Below are positions 52,383-60,193 of a DNA stretch of 64,000 nt, piece by piece. The position numbers and the translations under genes were made by a program. The notes beneath the pieces are model-generated. The model was not told the DNA's origin. It did not search any database and saw only the letters and a program-made list of their open reading frames with translations. Numbering within the stretch: the stretch's first letter is position 1; every line of letters starts with the position of its first letter. Source of the DNA: Allobosea sp. CRIB-10 (GTDB lineage: Bacteria; Pseudomonadota; Alphaproteobacteria; Rhizobiales; Beijerinckiaceae); NCBI RefSeq assembly GCF_900112185.1, contig NZ_FOKP01000009.1, positions 124,001 through 188,000 on the forward strand, read 5' to 3'.

Positions 52383-53660
52383 ATGTCCGCTGCCGACCGT
52401 TTCACGGCCACCTATCTGATTGAGACGCCGCTCGATCCGCGCAAGGTCGCGGAAATCATGGCCGGCGAGCAGTCGAGCGGCACCTTCACCCGCGTCGCCG
52501 GCGAGACCGACGAACTCCGCGACCGCACGCGCGCCGCCGTCATCGCGGTCGAGGAGCTGGAGAGTGCCATCGAGCCGAGCCTGCCCAATGCCTGGCTGGC
52601 GCGGAAGGGCGTCGAGGGTCCATGGAGGCGCGCCCGCATCACGCTCTCCTTCCCTGTCGACAATGTCGGTGCCAATCTGCCGACCCTGGCCTCGATCGTC
52701 GCAGGCAACCTGTTCGATCTCGGCGAGGTGACGGGCCTGCGCCTGGAGAGCATGGCGCTGCCGGCCGCCTATCGTCGCCTCTTCCCGTTGCCGACGCGTG
52801 GCATTGCCGGCACCCGCCGGGCGACTGGCGTGATGCGTGGGCCGTTGATCGGCTCGATCATCAAGCCCAATGTCGGCCTGCGCCCTTATGAGACCGCCGA
52901 GCTGGTCGGCCGGCTCTGTGCCGCCGGGCTCGATTTCATTAAGGATGACGAGATCTCGGCCGATCCCATGCACGCGCCGCTGGCCCAGCGCGTGCCTGCG
53001 GTGATGGCGGCGGTGCGCCGCCATCAGGACCGCACCGGCAAGGCGGTGATGGTCGCCTTCAACATCTCCGCGGAGACCGACCAGATGCGCCGCCATGCCG
53101 AGTTGGTCGAGCGCGAGGGCGGTTCCTGCGTCATGGTCAGCCTGAACTGGTGCGGCTTCTCGGCGGTCGAGACTTTGCGCCGCTCGACCGGCCTTGCCCT
53201 GCACGGCCACCGCAACGGATTCGGCGCGCTCTCGCGCCATCCACTGCTCGGCATCGGATTCCAGGCCTACCAGACCCTGTGGCGGCTCGCCGGCGTCGAC
53301 CACATGCATGTCCACGGATTGCAGGGCAAGTTCGCGCAGGAAGACGAGGAGGTGGTGACCTCGGCCAGGGATTGCGTGACGCCGCTGACGGATGGCATCG
53401 ACGACCGCGTCCTGCCGGCCTTCTCCTCCGGGCAATGGGCGGGCACGGCGCAGCCGACTTGGGATGCGATCGGCCATGACGACCTGCTGTTCATGGCCGG
53501 CGGCGGCATCCTCGCCCATCCCGGCGGACCGGCGGCCGGTGTGACCAGCATCCGCCAGGCCTGGGAGGCGGTCGCGGCCGGCGTGCCGCTTAGCGATGCA
53601 GCGAAGAGACATAGCGAGCTCGCACAGGCGCTCGCCTTCTTCGGCAAGGGCGCCGGCTGA
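52383..53660 (+). CDS. oiaX: RuBisCO-like protein, probable 3-oxo-isoapionate-4-phosphate decarboxylase
   Basis: 425 aa form-IV RuBisCO-like protein. The catalytic Lys (K161, SIIKPNVGL) and the carbamate/metal motif K187-D188-D189-E190 (FIKDDE) are kept, as are the phosphate-binding SSGQWAG and GGGILAHPGG. With the adjoining DUF1537 kinase this is the OiaX/OiaK pair known from apionate pathways in related bacteria: it decarboxylates the phosphorylated 3-oxo acid to L-erythrulose 1-phosphate. Other RuBisCO-like activities (MtnW) are less likely given the neighbour. Confidence 0.72.
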   Translation: MSAADRFTATYLIETPLDPRKVAEIMAGEQSSGTFTRVAGETDELRDRTRAAVIAVEELESAIEPSLPNAWLARKGVEGPWRRARITLSFPVDNVGANLPTLASIVAGNLFDLGEVTGLRLESMALPAAYRRLFPLPTRGIAGTRRATGVMRGPLIGSIIKPNVGLRPYETAELVGRLCAAGLDFIKDDEISADPMHAPLAQRVPAVMAAVRRHQDRTGKAVMVAFNISAETDQMRRHAELVEREGGSCVMVSLNWCGFSAVETLRRSTGLALHGHRNGFGALSRHPLLGIGFQAYQTLWRLAGVDHMHVHGLQGKFAQEDEEVVTSARDCVTPLTDGIDDRVLPAFSSGQWAGTAQPTWDAIGHDDLLFMAGGGILAHPGGPAAGVTSIRQAWEAVAAGVPLSDAAKRHSELAQALAFFGKGAG

Positions 53661-53662
53661 GC

Positions 53663-54949
53663 ATGGCTGGCGAGGCTCCCCGCTACGGCTGGTATGGCGA
53701 CGACTTCACCGGCGCCACCGACACGCTCGCGACATTGGCGGAGGCTGGACAGCGCGCTCTGCTCTTCCTGCGCATTCCCACACAGGCGCAGCTGACCAGC
53801 GCCGGCCCGCTCGATGCGGTCGGCATCGCCGGCGCGACGCGGGCGATGGCGCCGGATGCCATGGCGCAGGAGCTGGACCAGGCCGGGCGCTTCTTCGCCG
53901 CGCTTGGTGTCTCACTGCTGCACTACAAATGCTGCTCGACCTTCGACAGCGCTCCCGAGGTCGGCAGCCTCGGCGCGGCGGCGCGCGCCTTGCGGCCGCA
54001 TTTCCCGAACCCACTGCTCCCAATCATCGGCGGCCAGCCCAATCTCGGGCGCTACTGCCTGTTCGGCACTCTCTTCGCCGCAGCGGGAGCGGGCGGCGCG
54101 GTCCACCGCATCGACCGCCATCCGACCATGAGCGTCCACCCGGTGACGCCAATGGGCGAGGCCGATCTGCGCCGGCATCTCCAGGCGCAACGAATGGAGC
54201 GCGTCGCGCTCATCGACTATCGCAGCCATGGAGGCAGCGGGAGCGGAGAGGCGCTCGGCGCTGCGCTGGCCGGAGAGCCTGAGGCCGTGCTCTTCGACGT
54301 CTCGTGCCCGTCCGATCTCGCCGCGATCGGCGCCTTGCTGCGCGAGCAGATGAGCGCCGGTCCAATGCTCGCGATCGGCGCGAGCTCGGTGGCGCAGGCC
54401 TTCGCCGGCTTCCCGCGGGCCGCGCAGCCCGCGATGCCCAAGCTCGCGCGCAGCGCGTCTCGCGGCAATCTGCTCGCTCTGGTCGGCAGCCTGTCGCCGG
54501 TGACCCGCGCGCAGGTCGAGCTCGCCGAGGGCTATGACGGTATCGCGATAAACCCGGCGCGGTTGACCGGCGAGCCGGCTTACCTCGAAGCATTACGCGC
54601 CGAGACGCTCGCTTGCCTGGCGAAGCGCAATGTCATGCTGATCACCGACAAGCCCACTGGTGCGCCAGCCGAGACCGGCAAGGTCGCGGCCGCGACCGGG
54701 GCGCTGCTGCGCGCGATCATGACCGAGGCAGAGGTCGCGCGGCTGGTTGTCGCCGGCGGCGACACCTCGACGCTGGCGATCCGCTCGCTCGACCTCTGGG
54801 GCCTGTCCTATCGCTCGCCCTGCACGCCTGGCGCACCGCTCTGCCGCGCTCATAGCGACGATCCGAGGCTCGACGGCCTCGATATCGTGCTCAAGGGCGG
54901 CCAGATGGGCACGCCCGATTTCTTCAATCGCGTCGCGGAGACAGGCTGA
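53663..54949 (+). CDS. oiaK: DUF1537 four-carbon acid sugar kinase, probable 3-oxo-isoapionate kinase
   Basis: 428 aa. N-terminal substrate domain with the hallmark YGWYGDDFTGATDTLATLAEAG (split here after D14), and a C-terminal ATP domain with VVAGGDTSTLAIRSL and IVLKGGQMGTPDFF. The family phosphorylates sugar acids (3-oxo-tetronate, threonate, 3-oxo-isoapionate). Two bases separate it from the RuBisCO-like gene, so phosphorylation would feed the decarboxylase. The apionate oxidoisomerase that should precede it is not in this window. Confidence 0.72.
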   Translation: MAGEAPRYGWYGDDFTGATDTLATLAEAGQRALLFLRIPTQAQLTSAGPLDAVGIAGATRAMAPDAMAQELDQAGRFFAALGVSLLHYKCCSTFDSAPEVGSLGAAARALRPHFPNPLLPIIGGQPNLGRYCLFGTLFAAAGAGGAVHRIDRHPTMSVHPVTPMGEADLRRHLQAQRMERVALIDYRSHGGSGSGEALGAALAGEPEAVLFDVSCPSDLAAIGALLREQMSAGPMLAIGASSVAQAFAGFPRAAQPAMPKLARSASRGNLLALVGSLSPVTRAQVELAEGYDGIAINPARLTGEPAYLEALRAETLACLAKRNVMLITDKPTGAPAETGKVAAATGALLRAIMTEAEVARLVVAGGDTSTLAIRSLDLWGLSYRSPCTPGAPLCRAHSDDPRLDGLDIVLKGGQMGTPDFFNRVAETG

Positions 54950-54961
54950 GCCAGCCTGGCC

Positions 54962-55285
54962 TCAGGGGCAGACGTAGCCGCCCTGGTTGTCGGGCACGCA
55001 GCGCGAGCCGTTCGGCAGGTTGAGCGCGCCGGAGCGATCGCGCCGGACATAGGCGCCGTTGGGCAGGGAAAAACCGCCGCTCTGGTCGGTCTGGACGCGC
55101 GTTCCGTCCGGCAATTGCAGGCCACCGGCGCCGTCGCTGACGATTCGCTTGGTCATCACGGTGCCGCCGGGCGCGGGGCTGGGCGCCAGGCCGGGAGGCG
55201 GAGCGCCGAAGCGCTGAGGCTGCGAACAGCCCGCCACGGCACCAGCGAGACCAATGGCTCCCACGATGAAAAACGCGCGTCTCAT
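54962..55285 (-). CDS. Small lipoprotein with tandem LP(D/N)G repeats
   Basis: 107 aa. A type II signal ends LAGAVAGC with C20 as the lipid site. After a proline-rich linker come about four short tandem units sharing LP(D/N)G(T/A/S) and a QSGG/RSGA/QGGY spacer: LQLPDGTRV, FSLPNGAYV, LNLPNGSRC, ending GGYVCP with two cysteines. The repeats suggest a small beta-rich binding module in the envelope. No known family is recognised. GGAGGTGGATTGGG precedes the ATG. Confidence 0.7.
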   Translation of the reverse strand: MRRAFFIVGAIGLAGAVAGCSQPQRFGAPPPGLAPSPAPGGTVMTKRIVSDGAGGLQLPDGTRVQTDQSGGFSLPNGAYVRRDRSGALNLPNGSRCVPDNQGGYVCP

Positions 55286-55513
55286 CCCAATCCACCTCCT
55301 CAATATCACTTCATCAAATCCGCAGTCTCCAGCAAGGCCGGGCCACGGTCCAGCTCGTCGCCGCGCGGGGGCGCTGCGGCAGGATCGACCAGCGATTGTG
55401 CCGCTTTCATGACGAGGGGCTCGAACGCCAACGCATGACCGGAAGGATTGCCTAGCCCCATGCACATCCGCGAAAGTCCCATCCGGGACGGAAACGCCGG
55501 AGAACGAACACGC
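55286..55513. other. Divergent spacer, lipoprotein / D-aminopeptidase
   Basis: 228 bp. It holds the lipoprotein ribosome binding site and possible upstream starts (TTG 55448, ATG 55460) of the D-aminopeptidase frame. I see no strong operator. Confidence 0.3.
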
Positions 55514-57037
55514 ATGGCCGACTGGACAAAGGGGCGCAGCGAGGCGCAGGCGATCGCCGAACCCTGGACACGGCAGGGTGGGCCGGGCGGCGCCATCGTA
55601 CTGTTCGACCGCGACGGCGTTCGCGAGAGCGCGAGCGGCGGCTTCGCCGTGATCGAGCACAGGGTGCCCTTTACCGCCGACACGCAGAACCGGCTGGCTT
55701 CGATCAGCAAGCATGTCTGTGCAGCCCTGCTGCTGCGCGAGGGCGTGCCGCTGGCGGAGACGCTCGGCAGTTTCATCCCCGAGCTGCCGGAAGCGCTGGG
55801 CGCGGTGCCGCTCGGCCGGGCGCTCGACATGACCGGGGCGCTGCCCGACATGATGGAGGCGCTCTGGCAGCAAGGCACGCCCTACACCGCGAGCCTCAGC
55901 GCTGCAGAGATCTTCGCCGCCGCCTGCCGCCTGCCCGGTCTCAATGCCGAGCCCGGCAGCGAGATGGCCTATTCCAACACCGGCTGGCGCCTGGCTCAGG
56001 TGATCCTCGAACGCCGGACTGGAAAGGGCGCGACGCAGCTGGTCGAGGAGCTGATGGCGCCGGCTTCGCTGCCGATCCGCTTCGTCTCCGACGAGAGCGA
56101 GGTCGTCCCGGGCCTTGCCACCGGTTACTGGCATGACGGGCAAGACTGGCGGCGCGGCTTCTATGGCTTCAACTTCTCGGCTTCAGGCGGCATGGCCGGC
56201 AGCGCCGCCGGATTGGCGCGCTGGGCCGCGGGCCTGATGGCCGGGCGCGGCTCTCAGGCCGGACTGCTCGACCGGCTCGCCGCACCACGCCAGTTCGCCG
56301 ATGGCAGTCAGAGCGGCTACCGGCTCGGCCTGGTGGCCAGTCAGCTCGGCGGCGTCAAGGTCATCGGACACGGCGGTTCGCTGACCGGCTATCGCAATCA
56401 CATGCTGATGGCGCCGGAGCAGGGCGTCGGCGTCGTCGTGCTGACCAATCGCGAGGAGGATGCGCTCTGGCCGGCACTGCGCGTGTTGGCGGCGCTGACT
56501 GGCGAGCCCCTGCCGGGCGATTCGGAGAGCATGCTGACCGGACTCTACGCGGCCGAAGACGGGCCGTTCTGGGCCGAGTTCGCCGGCGGCGCGATCAGCT
56601 TCATGGGCGGCTACGAGAAGCTCGTCTCGGATAATGAAGGCGGGATGCGCAGCGTGCCGGCTTATCTCGATGTCAGGCTGAAAGAAGAAACCGACGGCGC
56701 GCTGACAGGCAGGATTGGTGGCGTATCACGCCGGCTTCTGCCCGTGCCGGCCGAGACCGCGCTCGATGAACGCCTCGTCGGGCGCTGGCGCGACACTCAG
56801 CTCGACGTCGAGATCACGATCCACGCCGATGGCACGGCATCCTGGCCCTGGGCCGGGACGATCGGCCGCGAAACCCGGCTGACGCCGCTGCCCGGCGGAC
56901 GGGCGCTCGCCGATCTCGCTCACGGCCCGTGGCGGCACCGGCCTTGCCTCTGGCTGCAGCCGGATGGAAGCTTGCGCCTCGCCGGCCATCGTTCGCGCAT
57001 CCTGCATTTCCACCGCATCGAGGGAGGCCAATCATGA
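55514..57037 (+). CDS. dap: D-aminopeptidase (serine beta-lactamase-like)
   Basis: 507 aa from MADWTKGRSEAQ; the frame is open to 55448 but homologues start here. It aligns along its length with the Ochrobactrum D-aminopeptidase: SxxK as SISK, YSN in YSNTGW, HGG in GHGGSLTGYR, and a C-terminal pair of beta-barrel domains ending in WLQPDGSLRLAGHRSRILHF. It removes N-terminal D-residues (D-Ala, Gly, D-Ser) from peptides. No signal peptide, so it is cytoplasmic. It overlaps the binding-protein gene by ATGA. Confidence 0.82.
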   Translation: MADWTKGRSEAQAIAEPWTRQGGPGGAIVLFDRDGVRESASGGFAVIEHRVPFTADTQNRLASISKHVCAALLLREGVPLAETLGSFIPELPEALGAVPLGRALDMTGALPDMMEALWQQGTPYTASLSAAEIFAAACRLPGLNAEPGSEMAYSNTGWRLAQVILERRTGKGATQLVEELMAPASLPIRFVSDESEVVPGLATGYWHDGQDWRRGFYGFNFSASGGMAGSAAGLARWAAGLMAGRGSQAGLLDRLAAPRQFADGSQSGYRLGLVASQLGGVKVIGHGGSLTGYRNHMLMAPEQGVGVVVLTNREEDALWPALRVLAALTGEPLPGDSESMLTGLYAAEDGPFWAEFAGGAISFMGGYEKLVSDNEGGMRSVPAYLDVRLKEETDGALTGRIGGVSRRLLPVPAETALDERLVGRWRDTQLDVEITIHADGTASWPWAGTIGRETRLTPLPGGRALADLAHGPWRHRPCLWLQPDGSLRLAGHRSRILHFHRIEGGQS

Positions 57038-58617
57038 CCCGTTCCCGTCTCGCCGCCGCGCTGTTCGGCACGACCGCGTTGCTGCTCGCGGCCGGCGCAC
57101 AGGCTCAGCCCGCGCCGAAGAATGTGCTGCGCGTCGCGCCGCATGCCGATCTCAAGACGCTCGATCCGGTCGCCGCCTCGATCGTCATCACCCGCATGCA
57201 CGGGCTGATGATCTACGAGACGCTGTTCGCCTGGGACGCCAATCTTCAGCCCAGGCCGCAAATGGTCGAGAGCTTCTCGACCGCGGACGACAAGCTGTCC
57301 TGGACCTTCACGCTCCGCCCGGGCCTCAAATTCCATGACGGCCAGCCGGTGACGACGCGCGACGTCATCGCCTCGCTGACGCGCTGGATGAAGCGCGACA
57401 CGATTGGCGGCAAGCTCGGCGAGTACACCGAGGGCATGGAGGCGAAGGACGATAGGACCTTCGTGCTCAAGCTGAAGAAGCCGATGGCGTTGGTGCCCTT
57501 TGCGCTCGGCTCGGCCGTCGGCCAGATCCCGGTGATCATGCGCGAGGCCGATGCCGCGACCGACCCGATGAAGCCGGTGATCGAGGCGATCGGCTCCGGC
57601 CCGTTCAAGTTCAACCGCGCCGAATGGCGCAGCGGCGCAAAAGTCGTCTACGACAGGAATCCCGACTATGTGCCGCGCGCTGAGCCTGCGGATGGGCTCG
57701 CCGGCGGGCGGATCGTCAAGGTCGACCGGGTCGAGTGGCTGATCATGCCCGACGCGGCGACGGCGGCTGCAGCCCTGCAGACCGGCGAGATCGATATCTG
57801 GGAGCAGCCGAGCCAGGACCTGATCCCGGTGGTCGCAGCGGCCAAGGACGTCAAGGTCGAGCGCTATTCCAACCTCGCCAACCAGGTGATGCTGCGGCCG
57901 AACAGCCTGCATCCGCCCTTCGACAATCCCAAGGCGCGGCTCGCCTTGGCCTATGCCACCGATCAGGCCGAGTTTTTGGCCGGCGGCTTCGGCGACGAGG
58001 AATGGTGGAAGCGCTGCGCCGCCTATTTCATCTGCGGCGGGCCGAACGGCACGCAGGCCGGCACGGAAGCTTATGCCAAGCCCGATCTGGAGAAGGCGAA
58101 GCAGCTTCTGGCGGAAGCCGGCTACAAGGGCGAGAAGCTCGTCCTGACCACCAGCAACGACATCGCCGCGATCGGCCGGATGGCCGAGGTCGCTGCCGCC
58201 CAGCTCAAGAAAGTCGGCGTCGCCGTCGATGTCCAGTTCTCGGACTGGGGCACTGTCACGACGCGCCAGCAGAACAAGAGCCTGCCGGACCAGGGCGGCT
58301 GGAACCTGTTCGTCACCTATGCCTCGGGCGCGACCATGCAGTCGCCGATGACCAATATCGGCACCAACATGGCCTGCGAGAAGGCCTGGGCCGGCTGGCC
58401 CTGCGACGCCGAGGCGGAGAAGCTGCGCGGCGCCGTGGTCGATGCGCCCGACGACGCCGCGCGCAAGGCGGCGGTCGAAGCCCTGCACAAGCGGCTCGCC
58501 GAGATGCAGCCCTATCGCGTGCTCGGCCAGTTCGACCAGCCCTATGCCAGGCGGGCCAGCGTCTCGGGCGTGCTGGCGGCGCCGGTCATGCTGTTCTGGA
58601 ACATCGAGAAGAAGTGA
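57034..58617 (+). CDS. Peptide ABC transporter substrate-binding protein (family 5)
   Basis: 527 aa. Signal peptide MTRSRLAAALFGTTALLLAAGAQAQ. SBP_bac_5 (DppA/OppA-like) features: LKTLDPVAASIVITRMHGLMIYETLF, FTLRPGLKFHDGQPVTTRDVI and IGSGPFKFNRAEW. It overlaps the D-aminopeptidase, so it likely brings in D-amino-acid-containing peptides. No DppBCDF permease or ATPase genes are present nearby. Confidence 0.88.
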   Translation: MTRSRLAAALFGTTALLLAAGAQAQPAPKNVLRVAPHADLKTLDPVAASIVITRMHGLMIYETLFAWDANLQPRPQMVESFSTADDKLSWTFTLRPGLKFHDGQPVTTRDVIASLTRWMKRDTIGGKLGEYTEGMEAKDDRTFVLKLKKPMALVPFALGSAVGQIPVIMREADAATDPMKPVIEAIGSGPFKFNRAEWRSGAKVVYDRNPDYVPRAEPADGLAGGRIVKVDRVEWLIMPDAATAAAALQTGEIDIWEQPSQDLIPVVAAAKDVKVERYSNLANQVMLRPNSLHPPFDNPKARLALAYATDQAEFLAGGFGDEEWWKRCAAYFICGGPNGTQAGTEAYAKPDLEKAKQLLAEAGYKGEKLVLTTSNDIAAIGRMAEVAAAQLKKVGVAVDVQFSDWGTVTTRQQNKSLPDQGGWNLFVTYASGATMQSPMTNIGTNMACEKAWAGWPCDAEAEKLRGAVVDAPDDAARKAAVEALHKRLAEMQPYRVLGQFDQPYARRASVSGVLAAPVMLFWNIEKK

Positions 58618-58703
58618 GGCTGCCGCCACGTTAACCGGTTTCTGACCGATTGCGCGCGAGACTCGGGAGAACGATTCGCCTTCCTAGTCTCGTGAGACGC
58701 GTA

Positions 58704-58925
58704 ATGGGTCAGGTCCTGATGGGTCAGGTTTTGCAGTTCCGTTTGAAGCCGCCGGCCGCCGAGCATGACGGCGATGCGCTCGATCTCATGTCGGCGATCG
58801 ACTTCGCCCTGCGCGACCTCGCCGACATCACCCCGCATATCCTGCACGAGCCCAGCCGCGAGCAGGCCCGGCAATGCCGGCAGATGCTGCAGGACGCGTT
58901 CGACGCGGCGCTGCGGGTCGGCTGA
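58704..58925 (+). CDS. Small hypothetical protein with duplicated start
   Basis: 73 aa from ATG 58704 or 68 aa from ATG 58719. The first 15 bases (ATGGGTCAGGTCCTG) are repeated almost exactly as the next 15, giving [17 protein letters not shown]. The rest is acidic and helical ([36 protein letters not shown] in parts). Not recognised; it lies between the peptide-binding gene and anmK on the same strand. Confidence 0.6.
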   Translation: MGQVLMGQVLQFRLKPPAAEHDGDALDLMSAIDFALRDLADITPHILHEPSREQARQCRQMLQDAFDAALRVG

Positions 58926-58977
58926 GGCGCACCTTCGCCTGACAATTAGTCCTTTCGCCATTTCGCGGGAAGCATCG

Positions 58978-60099
58978 ATGCAGCCAGCCTGGGCGATCGG
59001 CCTGATGACCGGAACGGTCCTCGACGGCAATATCGACATCGCCGCCATCCGCACGGACGGCATGACGGTCGCCGAATTCGGCCCCTGGCGGCTCGCGCCC
59101 TATCGCCAGGAGGTGCGCGATTTGCTGGCGCAGGCCGTGCAGGCGGCGTTGACGTGGCGCTTCGAAGGGCCGGAACCGGCGATCTTCGCTGAGGCAGAGC
59201 GCGCCCTGACGCTGGCGCAAGGCGAAGCCGTCGCCGAATTCCTCGCTGCCGAAGGCATCGCCGCGAGCAAGGTCGCGGCGATCGGCTTCCACGGCCAGAC
59301 CGTGCTGCATCGCGCCCCGACCCAGGAGCGCAAGGGCGATACCCGCCAGCTCGGCGACGGCGCCCTGATGGCCGGGCAACTCGGCATCGATGTCGTCTAT
59401 GATTTCCGCACGGCCGATGTCCGCGCCGGCGGCCAGGGGGCACCGCTCGTCGCAAGCTATCACGCAGCGTTGATGCGCAGCCTCGGTGCCGGGCAGGAGA
59501 CGGCGGTGCTCAATCTCGGCGGCGTCGGCAATCTCAGCGCCTTCGCCGACGCCGAACGCGTGCTCGCCTTCGACACCGGCCCGGGCAATGCGCCCCTCAA
59601 CGACTGGATCAAGCAGCACGGCAAGGGCGAGATGGACCGCGACGGCGCCTTCTCGCTTGCCGGCATCGTCGACGAAGCCCGGCTCGCGCGCTTGCTCGAA
59701 CACCCCTATCTCTTCGCGCCCTACCCGAAATCGCTCGATCGTTACGATTTCACGGCAGCCATGGCCGAGGGGCAGTCCTTCGAGGACGGGGCGGCGACGC
59801 TGACCGCCTTCACCGCCGGCGCGGTCGGGCGCGGGCTCGACCTTTTGCCGGTCAGGCCGCAACGACTGATCGTCTGCGGCGGCGGGCGGCGCAACCCGGC
59901 GATCATGGCGGCGCTCAATGCGCGGACAGGCGCTGAGGCGGTTCCGGCCGAGGCGGTCGGCTGGCGCGGCGATGCGATCGAGGCGGAGTGCTTCGCCTTC
60001 CTCGCCATGCGCCGCAAGGCCGGCCTGCCGATCAGCTTTCCGCTGACGACCGGCGTTGCCGAGCCGATGACGGGCGGACGGATCGCGCCGGCACGCTGA
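58978..60099 (+). CDS. anmK: Anhydro-N-acetylmuramic acid kinase
   Basis: 373 aa. It phosphorylates and opens 1,6-anhydroMurNAc to MurNAc 6-phosphate in cell-wall recycling. Visible blocks: [21 protein letters not shown] (Ser of the usual MSGTSLDG is Val here), [56 protein letters not shown] and VCGGGRRNP. The ATG follows GCGGGAAGCATCG. Its neighbours (D-aminopeptidase, peptide-binding protein) fit use of murein fragments. Confidence 0.92.
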   Translation: MQPAWAIGLMTGTVLDGNIDIAAIRTDGMTVAEFGPWRLAPYRQEVRDLLAQAVQAALTWRFEGPEPAIFAEAERALTLAQGEAVAEFLAAEGIAASKVAAIGFHGQTVLHRAPTQERKGDTRQLGDGALMAGQLGIDVVYDFRTADVRAGGQGAPLVASYHAALMRSLGAGQETAVLNLGGVGNLSAFADAERVLAFDTGPGNAPLNDWIKQHGKGEMDRDGAFSLAGIVDEARLARLLEHPYLFAPYPKSLDRYDFTAAMAEGQSFEDGAATLTAFTAGAVGRGLDLLPVRPQRLIVCGGGRRNPAIMAALNARTGAEAVPAEAVGWRGDAIEAECFAFLAMRRKAGLPISFPLTTGVAEPMTGGRIAPAR

Positions 60100-60193
60100 C
60101 GAAAGGCGCCTGCGCCCGTTCCGCCTGCGACCTCGCGCCGCCCTCACCCGCTTGTCATTGGCTTTTTACGGCGGAAGCGGGCATCTGATCGGC

